Under the pieces are notes generated by a model. It worked only from the letters and a program-made list of their open reading frames with translations. It ran no database searches and had not been told where the DNA came from. Made by a program: the position numbers and the translations under genes. DNA of 64,000 nucleotides from Paenibacillus agilis (GTDB lineage: Bacteria > Bacillota > Bacilli > Paenibacillales > Paenibacillaceae), in contig NZ_VNJK01000001.1 in the NCBI RefSeq assembly GCF_007786455.1, forward strand, positions 3,310,673-3,374,672, given 5' to 3'. Position 1 is the stretch's first letter; each line of letters opens with the position of its first letter. Of the stretch, positions 17,281 to 26,318 are shown one piece after another.

Positions 17281-19074
17281 TTACTGCTCGATCGATTCTG
17301 AATTCACATATTTCATTGCTGCCTCTGCTTGCTCAAATGAAGAAGTAGGTGGCGGTGAGTCGAAACCTAATACACCTTCTATTTCTGCTTTGGTTCGACA
17401 AAGATACAGTTGTGAAGCAAGGCTTTTGGAATCTGCGCATGAAGTTCTGCGTATCGCAGCTTTAACACGCGGAATGGTACGCGATGACATGCTTAACTCA
17501 TCAATACCAAGCGCAACCCATAATGGTACTGCACGCGGGTCACCAGCCATTTCTCCACATACCCCAACATGAATGCCTTTCTGTTTCGCAGCTTCAACCG
17601 TTTGACGAATTAAACGCAAGACAGCAGGATGGTATGGATCATACATATGAGCGATTTGCTCATTCATCCGATCCACTGCAAGTGTGTACTGAACAAGATC
17701 GTTCGTTCCAATACTGAAGAAATCTACCTCCTCAGCCAAGAAATCCGCCATCGCAGCAGCTGCTGGTACTTCTATCATAATTCCGATTGGTATGTCATCG
17801 TTAAACGCCTGTCCTTCTTCTCTAAGCTCTTGTTTTGATTCTTCAAGAATACGTTTTGCGGCAACGATTTCTTCCATTGAGCTTATCATCGGGAACATGA
17901 CCTTTATCGGGCCAAAAGCGCTTGCTCGCAATATAGCTCGCAGCTGTGTCTTAAATACATCAGTCCGATCCAGGCAAATACGAATGGCACGATACCCTAG
18001 GAATGGATTGTCTTCCTCTGGTATTTGCAAATAATCCATTGGTTTATCTCCACCGATATCCAACGTTCGAATGATGACCGTCTTCTCTCTAAAGGTCTGT
18101 GCAAGCTCACGATACACCGTAAACTGCTCCATTTCATTAGGCGGGTAGATACGATCCATATACATAAATTCCGTACGGAATAATCCTACGCTCTCCGCCC
18201 CGTTTTGAACGGCAATATCAAGCTCTCTCGTCGAAGAGATATTAGCCGCCAAATGGATGGAATGTCCGTCTGTAGTAACAGCAGGCAAGCTCTTAATTTT
18301 ACAAAGTTCCGCCATTTCATGATGGAATACGCGTTGACGTTCTTTATACCACGCCAATACTTCTACAGATGGTTCAACCAATACATGCCCTTGCTCGCCG
18401 TCCACAACGACTTTTTCCCCAGTTTGGATTGGTTCCTTCAATTTGCCTTCCAGCCCGAGCACAAGCGGGATTCCCAACGCTCTAGCCATAATCGCAGAGT
18501 GTGAAGTCTTCCCGCCCATCAACATGACAATGCCTAGCACATTTTTAGGATTCAAATGAACGAGCTGAGATGGCGACAACTCTTTTGCAACTAAAATATA
18601 CGGATTGGCATCCGTCGGAAGCGTAATTTCGGGTGCTCCCAATAGATGCTTCAAGAGACGATTGCCAACATCTTTAATATCTAATGCTCGCTCTTTCATA
18701 TAGTCGTCATCCAACAAATCGAACATGGTTACGAAATGATCGATCGCTTCTTTGACAGCCACTTCTGCCGCTTTGTATTGACGTTGGATAATCCCTTGAA
18801 TTTCATTCATAAATACGGGATCTTCCAAAATAGCCAAGTGAGCATCGAATATCGTTGATTCTTCCTTACCGACCATCTCGCTAATTTCGTTTTTAATATA
18901 CTGAATTTCATCCTTAGAAGAGCGAACACCTTCGTACAGACGCTCAAACTCCTTCGCCAAATCAGAAGGGTCCATCTTCTTCTCAGGAACGTCCCACTCC
19001 CACGATGGCAGTACAAAAGCCTTGCCAATCGCAATTCCACTGGATGCACCAATTCCACGCGCTGTTTGTATCAT
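17281..19074 (-). CDS. ptsI: PTS Enzyme I (phosphoenolpyruvate-protein phosphotransferase)
   Basis: The general cytosolic PTS enzyme that takes phosphate from PEP and passes it to HPr. At 597 aa it is slightly longer than B. subtilis EI (570), with extra residues at the C-terminus. The phosphohistidine is His192 in GGKTSHSAIMAR; the PEP-binding barrel shows ESVGLFRTEFMYMDR, MIEVPAAAAMAD, FFSIGTNDLVQY and the active cysteine in VGVCGEMAGD. It starts 2 bp after the ptsG stop, so the two are co-transcribed and translationally close. No ptsH is present in the operon, unlike ptsGHI of B. subtilis. Confidence 0.95.
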   Translation of the reverse strand: MIQTARGIGASSGIAIGKAFVLPSWEWDVPEKKMDPSDLAKEFERLYEGVRSSKDEIQYIKNEISEMVGKEESTIFDAHLAILEDPVFMNEIQGIIQRQYKAAEVAVKEAIDHFVTMFDLLDDDYMKERALDIKDVGNRLLKHLLGAPEITLPTDANPYILVAKELSPSQLVHLNPKNVLGIVMLMGGKTSHSAIMARALGIPLVLGLEGKLKEPIQTGEKVVVDGEQGHVLVEPSVEVLAWYKERQRVFHHEMAELCKIKSLPAVTTDGHSIHLAANISSTRELDIAVQNGAESVGLFRTEFMYMDRIYPPNEMEQFTVYRELAQTFREKTVIIRTLDIGGDKPMDYLQIPEEDNPFLGYRAIRICLDRTDVFKTQLRAILRASAFGPIKVMFPMISSMEEIVAAKRILEESKQELREEGQAFNDDIPIGIMIEVPAAAAMADFLAEEVDFFSIGTNDLVQYTLAVDRMNEQIAHMYDPYHPAVLRLIRQTVEAAKQKGIHVGVCGEMAGDPRAVPLWVALGIDELSMSSRTIPRVKAAIRRTSCADSKSLASQLYLCRTKAEIEGVLGFDSPPPTSSFEQAEAAMKYVNSESIEQ

Positions 19075-19076
19075 CT

Positions 19077-20966
19077 CTACTCACCCCCATGTCCGTCTTC
19101 ATGCAATACAATTGACAGCACTGACGTCTGTCCTTTCTTAACGATTGTAAAAGGAGCCTTACTCCAAGAAGCTATACGATTCGAATTTGTAATAACCATA
19201 GGCGTTACTAAAGAACAGCCTCGTTTCTTGATATAAGCCATATCGAATTTAATCAATAATTGCCCAGGCTTGACTTCATCCCCCTCTTTTACAATGGACT
19301 GGAAGCCAGAACCATTCAAGCCAGAAGTTTCGATTCCGATGTGAAGCAGAACCTCAACTCCTTCTTTTGTTTCAATTCCAATCGCATGCATCGTCGGATA
19401 AATATGGCGAACAAGGCCCGCTACAGGCGAGACAAGCTCTCCTTTATCTGGAATAAAGGCCACTCCATCCCCTACAAGCTTTTTAGCAAATATGGTGTCT
19501 GGAACATCTTCGATAGGGATCATTCGTCCTTGCAAAGGAGCGACAAAGGATACTTGCTTGCTATCTCGCTGCAATCGCTTCACCATTTCATCACGAATAA
19601 ATTCAGAGTAAGTCCCAAAAACAACCTGCACATGGCCTCCACCTAAGCGAAGTACCCCGGCAGCTCCAAGCATTCGCAGTGCATGTCGATCAATCTTCTT
19701 CTCTTGCCGTACTCGAAGGCGAAGTCTTGTAATACAAGCTTGCACATCTACGAGATTGTCCTTTCCTCCAAGTGCTTGAATAATTAAAGGTACACGATGC
19801 AGTAAATCGCCTGCCATATCATCAAGCAGTGTTGCTTCTACCCTGCCCGGAGTAGGAATTTGATATTTCTGTATAGCAAACCGGAATATACCGTAATACA
19901 ACAAGCCAAAAGCAATTCCAATAGGTATTAACAACAACCCTTTATTCGCCAAATGTAAATTAACGATATAATCAATGGCTCCGGCAGAGAAGGAAAATCC
20001 ATGGAGAATGCCAAGTTCGAACGTAATCCACATCGCCACCCCTGTCAACAAGGCATGAACAATAAATAAGTATGGAGCGGCGAACAAAAAGGCAAATTCG
20101 ATCGGTTCCGTTATTCCCGTCAGAAATGAGGAACCTGCTGCTGTTAAATACGTTTTCTTTACTTTCGGTCTCAAATCTTCCCTTGATTCATGGATAATCG
20201 CCATCGCAACAGCTGGCAGCGCGAACATTGTAATCGGAAACAATCCCGCCATAAAGCCGCCAGCAGTTGGATCTCCAGCGAAAAAGCGAACCATATCGCC
20301 GGTATATACACTACCGCTTGCATCCGTGTAGCTTCCCACATGAAACCATACTAAGTTGTTCAATAAATGATGCAGGCCGAATACGATCAGCACACGATGA
20401 ACAACACCATATAAGAACACACCAAAGCTGCCTAATGCCATAATTTCATGCCCTATAATTTGAATAACATTGTTCAAACCAGGAACAATCTGTATAAACA
20501 AGAATGATAATGCTACAGACAATACAATCATAATGAGAACAACTAACCTAGCACCACCAAATATTTGCATATATTCAGGTAGCTTTATGGCATGAAATCT
20601 CTCATGTATGGCCCCCGCCATCATACCAAACACAATTCCAATTAAAATAGTCGGTTCTATTACAACGTCAGTTGGGAGCACTTCACTAACAAGCTCATAA
20701 AAAATAAAAATGCCGAGTAATCCTGACATGGCGGCAACTCCTGAGTTGTTCGACATCCCCAGGGCTACACCAGCCGCAAATAAGTAAGGCATCGTATCTA
20801 AGAGCCCTTTGGCCGCAGATTGCATCCACGTTGAAGCTTCAACGAAACCAAAGCAGTTGAGTACGTATCCGACAAATAATACAACTGCTATAGCTGGCAA
20901 TATCATTAATGGCTGCATTATGGCACGCGAAAGCTGCTGTAACGATCCTAATTGGTTCAAGAGCAT
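19077..20966 (-). CDS. ptsG: PTS glucose-type transporter EIICBA
   Basis: A 629-aa membrane permease-kinase of the glucose/N-acetylglucosamine superfamily. The EIIC channel (about 10-370) has the signature GITEPIEFAFLF; EIIB (about 390-465) has the phosphocysteine Cys411 in ACITRLRLRV; EIIA (about 485-620) has the phosphohistidine His542 in VLLHIGIETSGLNGSGF. All three phospho-sites are intact. Glucose is the likely sugar from the ptsI context, but GlcNAc is not excluded. The site AAGGAG is only 2 nt from the ATG, so the TTG two codons later (20960) could be the true start. A structured leader precedes it. Confidence 0.9.
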   Translation of the reverse strand: MLLNQLGSLQQLSRAIMQPLMILPAIAVVLFVGYVLNCFGFVEASTWMQSAAKGLLDTMPYLFAAGVALGMSNNSGVAAMSGLLGIFIFYELVSEVLPTDVVIEPTILIGIVFGMMAGAIHERFHAIKLPEYMQIFGGARLVVLIMIVLSVALSFLFIQIVPGLNNVIQIIGHEIMALGSFGVFLYGVVHRVLIVFGLHHLLNNLVWFHVGSYTDASGSVYTGDMVRFFAGDPTAGGFMAGLFPITMFALPAVAMAIIHESREDLRPKVKKTYLTAAGSSFLTGITEPIEFAFLFAAPYLFIVHALLTGVAMWITFELGILHGFSFSAGAIDYIVNLHLANKGLLLIPIGIAFGLLYYGIFRFAIQKYQIPTPGRVEATLLDDMAGDLLHRVPLIIQALGGKDNLVDVQACITRLRLRVRQEKKIDRHALRMLGAAGVLRLGGGHVQVVFGTYSEFIRDEMVKRLQRDSKQVSFVAPLQGRMIPIEDVPDTIFAKKLVGDGVAFIPDKGELVSPVAGLVRHIYPTMHAIGIETKEGVEVLLHIGIETSGLNGSGFQSIVKEGDEVKPGQLLIKFDMAYIKKRGCSLVTPMVITNSNRIASWSKAPFTIVKKGQTSVLSIVLHEDGHGGE

Positions 20967-21053
20967 CTCTCCTTCACAGTTTCATCATCCTATGACGGTC
21001 GACCCTATAACCGTTGTCTATGTTCTTTATTCGCAATCATGAGCGCACAGTAA

Positions 21054-21100
21054 AATGCCGAAGCTAGACCGCCCTGAATGCAGCAGCCGACTTCGGCATT
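21054..21100 (-). promoter_or_regulatory. Leader hairpin upstream of ptsG, possible attenuator
   Basis: On the minus strand AATGCCGAAG and CTTCGGCATT form a perfect 10-bp stem closing a 27-nt loop, followed by TTACTG. It lies within the ~165-nt ptsG leader. B. subtilis ptsG is controlled by GlcT antitermination at such a leader, but I could not identify a canonical RAT sequence, so the mechanism here is open. Confidence 0.5.
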
Positions 21101-21132
21101 CCACGCGCTCAACGTATTTTAGCTATGCATCC

Positions 21133-21141
21133 ATTATAGCA
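21133..21141 (-). promoter_or_regulatory. Extended -10 of the ptsG-ptsI promoter
   Basis: The minus strand reads TGCTATAAT, a perfect TATAAT with the TGn extension; no convincing -35 is present. It implies a leader of about 165 nt. Confidence 0.55.
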
Positions 21142-21208
21142 TGATCCGTTGAGGATGATGTATGAGATTGTGCGAATGCAGTCTTGACATTCAGTCCGTC
21201 AGAACTCC

Positions 21209-21649
21209 TTATACCGATGCAGTTTTACCATGGGGAAGCAAAATAGCATCCAGGACTTTAATACAAAGATCCATGACAACCGTAACACCGTGCTCTTTAG
21301 CGTAGCTAGCAGCCTCTTCATTGATAACGCCTTGTTGCATCCAGATTGCTCCAGCACGAACAGATACCGCTTCCTTTGCAACATCTAAGCAGTATTCGCT
21401 GCGACGGAATACGTTGACGATATCAATCGCTTCAGGAATGTCTTGCAAAGAAGCATAGCACTTCTCGCCCAAAATACTTTCTGCCTTTGGATTAACCGGT
21501 ATAATTCGGTAACCTTTTGCTTGCATCGCTTTAGCGACCATATGTGACGTACGTGTTTCGTCTTCAGAAAGACCAACAACGGCGACTGTATTGGCGTTGT
21601 TAAGTAATTGTTTAATCTCTTGCTGACTCGGATTTTGATGAGTAGTCAT
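21209..21649 (-). CDS. CoA-binding domain protein
   Basis: A 146-aa Rossmann-fold protein of the YccU/COG1832 type. NTVAVVGLSEDETRTSH is the nucleotide-binding loop; IIPVNPKAESILGEKCYASL, VNVFRRSEYC and IWMQQGVINEEAA are the conserved blocks, ending with the VVMDLCIKV strand. Relatives bind CoA and resemble the CoA-binding domain of succinyl-CoA synthetase; the cellular role is unknown. GAGGTG precedes the ATG. It may be co-transcribed with aroA upstream (45-bp gap). Confidence 0.85.
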   Translation of the reverse strand: MTTHQNPSQQEIKQLLNNANTVAVVGLSEDETRTSHMVAKAMQAKGYRIIPVNPKAESILGEKCYASLQDIPEAIDIVNVFRRSEYCLDVAKEAVSVRAGAIWMQQGVINEEAASYAKEHGVTVVMDLCIKVLDAILLPHGKTASV

Positions 21650-21694
21650 TTGTATACACCTCTATTTAGTAAGACTTGTCCATGCTGTAAGCCA

Positions 21695-22993
21695 TTAAAT
21701 CCATTCTACCTGAGCACCTAGTGCAGTCAAGTGATCAAAGTATTGTGGATAGGACTTCGCAACATGATGTGCATCCTTAATTCGGATTGGCTGTTTAGCT
21801 CGCAGCGCTACAATGGATAACGCCATAATGACACGGTGATCATAGTGCGCATTTATTTCCACGCCACCCTCTACACCTTCTGGGCGTCCATGGACGATAA
21901 TTTCCGCTTGGCGTTCTTCTACATTAGCCCCTGCTTTGCGCAGCTCATTCAAGTAGTCTGTAATTCGATCGCATTCTTTATAACGAAGATTTTCTACGTT
22001 ATAGAAGCGAGAAGTACCGTCAGCGAATACAGCAGCCGCTACCATAGCCAATACTGCATCCGTAGCAGCATCTCCATCAAACGTAACTGCACTCAATTGA
22101 CCCGTCCCCTGCACACGCACTACATTGTCTTCATGTGTTAAAGGAACGTTCATCATGCGAAGTACATCTACAATTGCGCGTTCACCTTGCTTGCTGTCCT
22201 CTGTTAGCCCACGCAGCGTGACATCAGAAGGCAGTACAGCAGCCGCTGCCAATACTGCAGCAGAACCAGGGTAATCGCCCTGTACACGGTACGTGCGCGC
22301 TGCATAGCGCTGATTACCTGGTACGCGGTATGACATAAGATCTTCACTTGCTTCGATTATGATGCCCGCTTCTCGAATAACTTCCAGCGTCTGTCCTACA
22401 ACAACTTTAGACTTCAGATCATCCGTTACTTCGATTGTGCTATCTTCAGAAAGCAGTGGTGTGAGGAACAACAATGCACTCAAATATTGTGAGCTTATAT
22501 TACCTGATACCCGAATAGCCCCACCTTTGAGCTTACCGCCCTTAATCGTGATTGGCAATTTTCCATCCTGATGCTGTATTTCAGCACCAAGCTGTTCTAA
22601 AGCATCGATTAGATCATGGTGCGGTCTTTTACCAAGAGAATCAGGATATGCATTAATAAAGTGTACCTCTGGAAGCAACGATGCGATACCCATTAAGAAA
22701 CGAAGTACAGCGCCTGCGTTGCCCACATCTAACTGCTTAGAAGCAGGTTGAAGCACAGGCTGTGCTCCAAATCCCTTGATAACAATCTTTGTATCATCTT
22801 CATCAAGCGTTGCACCAAGGTCACGAAGGCAGCGACGCATCGCATCACTATCTTCACTGTGAGCAGGATAATAGATTGTGCTAGTACCTTCTGCCAATGC
22901 AGCAACAAGCAAATATCTTGTCGTATAGTTTTTAGATGATAGGGCTTGAATATCGCCCTGCAAACGCGAAATTGGATTAACAATGATATCCAT
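21695..22993 (-). CDS. aroA: 3-phosphoshikimate 1-carboxyvinyltransferase (EPSP synthase), divergent class
   Basis: A 432-aa enolpyruvyl transferase of the inside-out barrel fold, joining shikimate-3-phosphate and PEP. EPSPS features include the SSQYLSALLF block, YKECDRI and DHRVIMALSIVAL, and HHVAKSYPQYF with the late lysine. The usual DKSISHR/GSKSVSNR site is replaced by SSKNYTTR (K and R kept, Ser to Asn), and NAGTAMRP by NAGAVLRF, so residues equivalent to E. coli Thr97 and Pro101 are Ala and Phe. MurA is excluded because the phosphoshikimate arginines are retained. The ATG at 22993 has GAGGAG upstream. The shikimate kinase gene lies 0.5 kb away. Confidence 0.85.
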   Translation of the reverse strand: MDIIVNPISRLQGDIQALSSKNYTTRYLLVAALAEGTSTIYYPAHSEDSDAMRRCLRDLGATLDEDDTKIVIKGFGAQPVLQPASKQLDVGNAGAVLRFLMGIASLLPEVHFINAYPDSLGKRPHHDLIDALEQLGAEIQHQDGKLPITIKGGKLKGGAIRVSGNISSQYLSALLFLTPLLSEDSTIEVTDDLKSKVVVGQTLEVIREAGIIIEASEDLMSYRVPGNQRYAARTYRVQGDYPGSAAVLAAAAVLPSDVTLRGLTEDSKQGERAIVDVLRMMNVPLTHEDNVVRVQGTGQLSAVTFDGDAATDAVLAMVAAAVFADGTSRFYNVENLRYKECDRITDYLNELRKAGANVEERQAEIIVHGRPEGVEGGVEINAHYDHRVIMALSIVALRAKQPIRIKDAHHVAKSYPQYFDHLTALGAQVEWI

Positions 22994-23057
22994 CGAAAAC
23001 ACTCCTCTTCGTACCTAGACCCCCATCCAAAATGGCTGATCCAAAGGCAAGTTTGAT

Positions 23058-23086
23058 TTGACAAATTTATAAAGGATGAATATGAT
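23058..23086 (+). promoter_or_regulatory. Promoter of the rhodanese gene
   Basis: TTGACA and TATGAT are separated by exactly 17 bp, 68 bp before the ATG. Confidence 0.65.
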
Positions 23087-23153
23087 AACGGGGAAAGTAT
23101 ACTATAGGCATTGGTCTAGTTGAACGATGTAATAACATGGGAGGCAAAATATA

Positions 23154-23471
23154 ATGCAACCAGTCCCTCAAATGACAGTTGATACGCTCAAAGCTAGATT
23201 AAATAACGGTGAAGCTATCCAGTTAATCGATGTGCGAGAGCATGAAGAAGTCGCACATGGCATTATACCTGGTGCCAAGCATATCCCGATGAACGATATT
23301 CCGAATCGCATCGATGAAATTGATCCTAATGCAGAGACTATATTCATCTGTCGAAGCGGATATCGCAGTGAACGTGTGTGTGAATATTTACAGCAAGTCG
23401 GAATCGAGTGCGGCATCAACTTAGAAGGCGGCATGTTGGCGTGGGCTGAAATTGAAGGTCCAATAGCGTAG
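23154..23471 (+). CDS. Single-domain rhodanese-like protein
   Basis: A 105-aa rhodanese (thiosulfate:cyanide sulfurtransferase fold). IQLIDVREHEEVAHGIIPGA is the CH2A/N-terminal signature and TIFICRSGYRSERV holds the active-site loop, with the cysteine that carries persulfide; NLEGGMLAWAE is the C-terminal signature. It probably moves sulfane sulfur in the cytosol; the acceptor is unknown. GGAGG precedes the start. It is tail-to-tail with aroK with a single base between the stops. Confidence 0.92.
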   Translation: MQPVPQMTVDTLKARLNNGEAIQLIDVREHEEVAHGIIPGAKHIPMNDIPNRIDEIDPNAETIFICRSGYRSERVCEYLQQVGIECGINLEGGMLAWAEIEGPIA

Positions 23472-23472
23472 T

Positions 23473-24024
23473 CTAGCCTCGGCCACTCTTCTCATATCGC
23501 GAATACTGGCGGTAGAAGGCTACAATCTCTTCCGCCAATTGCTGCACATCACGGTCGTCCGTTTTCACACTCAGATGGGCAAAATCATACTTCCCTCTAC
23601 GTTGTTCCATAAGTTCACTGACTCTCTTCGACGCTTCACCTTGTAAAAGCGGACGATTGCGATCATTTTGCACACGCGATACGATTGTGTGCTCTTCAGC
23701 TGTTAATGCGATCACACAACCGCTATCCAGCATTGCTCGGCAATTCCCTTCACGCAGTACTGCTCCGCCACCAGTTGCTAACACGACTGGAGAAGTGAAC
23801 TCCGATACTTTGCTCAGAGCTTCAGACTCATAGTTTCTGAACGCATCTTCTCCTTCTTCTGCAAAGATATCCGGAATCGATCGAGCAGCTAAGTTAATAA
23901 TTTCTTGATCAAGGTCTACATAAGGATATGCAAGCTGCTCAGCCAAATATTGCGCTACCGTAGACTTGCCCGTACCCATAAAGCCGATTAAGATCAGGTG
24001 ATTTCTCTTATCGTGTATATGCAT
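23473..24024 (-). CDS. aroK: Shikimate kinase
   Basis: A 183-aa P-loop kinase that phosphorylates shikimate, the step before EPSP synthase. Walker A is IGFMGTGKST; DLDQEI and the later GGGAVLREGN provide shikimate-binding Asp, Arg and glycines; RNRPLL is the lid. The start at 24024 is chosen because AGGAG lies 7 nt upstream; further in-frame ATGs have no site. With aroA nearby on the same strand, this is a partial shikimate group interrupted by the opposing rhodanese gene. Confidence 0.93.
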   Translation of the reverse strand: MHIHDKRNHLILIGFMGTGKSTVAQYLAEQLAYPYVDLDQEIINLAARSIPDIFAEEGEDAFRNYESEALSKVSEFTSPVVLATGGGAVLREGNCRAMLDSGCVIALTAEEHTIVSRVQNDRNRPLLQGEASKRVSELMEQRRGKYDFAHLSVKTDDRDVQQLAEEIVAFYRQYSRYEKSGRG

Positions 24025-24220
24025 CCTATATCTCCTACTCCACATAAACTGCCCATATGATAACATAGCATGAAACAGTTAGACAATGGATACGTATAAA
24101 ACATAACTTTTCTACGTAAACATAGTAATACTCATATCATTCCTACATCCATTGTTATTTAACAATCAATCATTCATACAACTTGTATCGTATCAGCCTA
24201 TTAATAGGAGTGAACAGACG

Positions 24221-24562
24221 ATGTCTCCATCCCAACTGCCTTCATCCAATGGACGAGCGCTTTCCACTGCCAGCCGAATGGCACAAATTCTAGATTCTTC
24301 ACATCCATTGTGTAAAGACGATATTTTGTGGGCTTTAAATATGGTCAAGCAAAAGCTTGCACAGCCAGATGAACATGTCGATGCTCTAGAGCCTGAACGA
24401 CTTCGCCGTAACTTTCGATACTTTGCAGAAATATCTACTTTGATGCTCAAACGCAACGGAAAATACGGACAAGAAAGCGAGCGCTTGCGATATTATTTGT
24501 CCGAAGCAGCACACGGACTTTGGAACACGACATCATCTGTCAATGAAGATACACAGTCATGA
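24221..24562 (+). CDS. Hypothetical protein
   Basis: A 113-aa soluble, mostly helical protein with no signal peptide or membrane segment. The start at 24221 has ATAGGAG 10 nt upstream; the longer in-frame version lacks a site. The core (CKDDILWALNMVKQKLAQPD, then ERLRRNFRYFAEISTLMLKR) is amphipathic and charged. I do not recognise the family. It stands alone between aroK and a bidirectional terminator. Confidence 0.65.
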   Translation: MSPSQLPSSNGRALSTASRMAQILDSSHPLCKDDILWALNMVKQKLAQPDEHVDALEPERLRRNFRYFAEISTLMLKRNGKYGQESERLRYYLSEAAHGLWNTTSSVNEDTQS

Positions 24563-24638
24563 ATAGTACTGCAACACTCCTATTGGAATAACTTCCAGAA
24601 CAGTACACCGTGTGTATAGTAAATAACATTATGATTAA

Positions 24639-24668
24639 ACAACGCCGAGCCCTAGGGCTCGGCGTTGT
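24639..24668. terminator. Bidirectional terminator before gnd
   Basis: AACGCCGAGCCC and GGGCTCGGCGTT form a nearly continuous palindrome, very stable, with T-runs on both sides. Confidence 0.9.
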
Positions 24669-24674
24669 TGTCTA

Positions 24675-26090
24675 TTATTCGTTAGTGAGCCAGTTGTAAT
24701 GGAACGAACCTTCGCGATCTACACGCTTGAACGTGTGAGCACCGAAGTAATCGCGCTGTGCTTGCAGCAAGTTAGCTGGCAAACGCTCTGTACGGTAGCT
24801 ATCATAGTATGCCAATGCAGCTGAGAAGCTAGGTACTGGAACACCGTAAGTAATTGCAGTTCCAATTACTTCACGCCATGCGTCTTGATACTTCTCAACG
24901 ATATCTTTGAAGTACTCGTCCAACAACAAGTTCTTCAATTCAGGATTCGTATCATACGCCTCTTTAATATTGTTAAGGAACTGAGAACGAATGATGCAAC
25001 CGCCACGGAAAATCTTCGCGATGTTGCCATAGTTCAAATTCCAGTTATACTCTTCAGATGCTGCTCTCATTTGAGCCCAGCCTTGAGCGTAAGAGATAAT
25101 TTTACTAGCAAATAGTGCTTTGCGAACCTTCTCTACGAATTCCGCTTTGTCGCCTGTGAATGGCTTATGTGCTGGACCAGACAAGACTTGGCTTGCTGCA
25201 ACACGTTCTGCCTTCATTGCAGACAAGAAACGAGCAAATACAGACTCTGTAATCATCGTCAACGGAACGCCAAGATCAAGTGCGCTCTGGCTTGTCCATT
25301 TTCCTGTACCTTTTTGACCAGCTTCATCCAAGATAACATCTACCATTGGCTTGCCTGTTTCGTCATCATACTTGGAGAAGATATCAGCTGTAATTTCGAT
25401 TAGGTAGCTATCCAGCTCGCCTTTGTTCCACTCTGTAAAGATCGAGTGAAGTTCCTTCTCATCTACACCTACAACTGTCTTAAGAAGGTGATATGCTTCG
25501 CAAATAAGCTGCATATCTCCATATTCGATGCCGTTGTGAACCATCTTCACATAGTGACCTGCTCCATCTGGACCGATATACGTACAACACGGCTCATCGC
25601 CAACTTTAGCAGAGATAGCCGTTAATATTGGTTCAACTAGCTTATATGCACTCTCTTGTCCACCTGGCATAATCGCAGGGCCAATAAGAGCTCCTTCTTC
25701 CCCGCCGGATACACCAGAACCGATAAAGCGGAAGCCTTTCTCCTCCAAATATGTGCTGCGACGCACTGTATCTGGGAAGTAAGCATTGCCTCCATCGATA
25801 ATGATATCGCCTTGATCTAGATGTGGGAGGAGAGATTCGATTGTTGCATCTGTTGCTTTACCAGCTTGAACCATAATGAGGATCTTTCTTGGTGTTTCAA
25901 GCGATTGAACAAACTCCTCGATTGTATATGTAGGCGTAAGCTGTTTGCCTGGCGCTTCACTCATAAGCGCATCTGTCTTTTCGCTGGAACGGTTGAATAC
26001 CGATACCGAATAGCCGCGGCTCTCAATGTTCAGAGCCAAATTCTTGCCCATGACTGCAAGTCCGATGACACCGATTTGTGTTTTTGCCAT
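24675..26090 (-). CDS. gndA: 6-phosphogluconate dehydrogenase (decarboxylating)
   Basis: The pentose-phosphate enzyme that oxidises 6-phosphogluconate to ribulose-5-phosphate and CO2. It is 471 aa, the long form. The Rossmann motif is [20 protein letters not shown], the substrate signature is [20 protein letters not shown], the catalytic Lys lies in [18 protein letters not shown], and [10 protein letters not shown] is conserved. NADP use is expected from the NRSSEK segment after the second strand. The start at 26090 follows an AAAGGGTGGAAG purine run; the longer frame begins within the promoter region. Confidence 0.96.
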   Translation of the reverse strand: MAKTQIGVIGLAVMGKNLALNIESRGYSVSVFNRSSEKTDALMSEAPGKQLTPTYTIEEFVQSLETPRKILIMVQAGKATDATIESLLPHLDQGDIIIDGGNAYFPDTVRRSTYLEEKGFRFIGSGVSGGEEGALIGPAIMPGGQESAYKLVEPILTAISAKVGDEPCCTYIGPDGAGHYVKMVHNGIEYGDMQLICEAYHLLKTVVGVDEKELHSIFTEWNKGELDSYLIEITADIFSKYDDETGKPMVDVILDEAGQKGTGKWTSQSALDLGVPLTMITESVFARFLSAMKAERVAASQVLSGPAHKPFTGDKAEFVEKVRKALFASKIISYAQGWAQMRAASEEYNWNLNYGNIAKIFRGGCIIRSQFLNNIKEAYDTNPELKNLLLDEYFKDIVEKYQDAWREVIGTAITYGVPVPSFSAALAYYDSYRTERLPANLLQAQRDYFGAHTFKRVDREGSFHYNWLTNE

Positions 26091-26145
26091 ATTGGTTCTT
26101 CCACCCTTTGTTCTGTATTTAGATAAATTGCTGTATATCATTGTT

Positions 26146-26174
26146 ATTGTACCCTTTTTACAAGTAGAAGTGAA
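26146..26174 (-). promoter_or_regulatory. Putative gnd promoter
   Basis: On the minus strand TTCACT and TACAAT are separated by 17 bp, 56-84 bp before the gnd ATG. Confidence 0.45.
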
Positions 26175-26318
26175 CCCCTCGTCAAGATCATAAGAGAATG
26201 AATATCTTCAAGTTAATCACGTTAGACTGTTGTCCAAACGTCCTGCACACAATAAATCACCCTAACCTTTACGCACCACTTTTCAGCAACGCGTCAGGCA
26301 GGGTGAAGAGAATAATGT

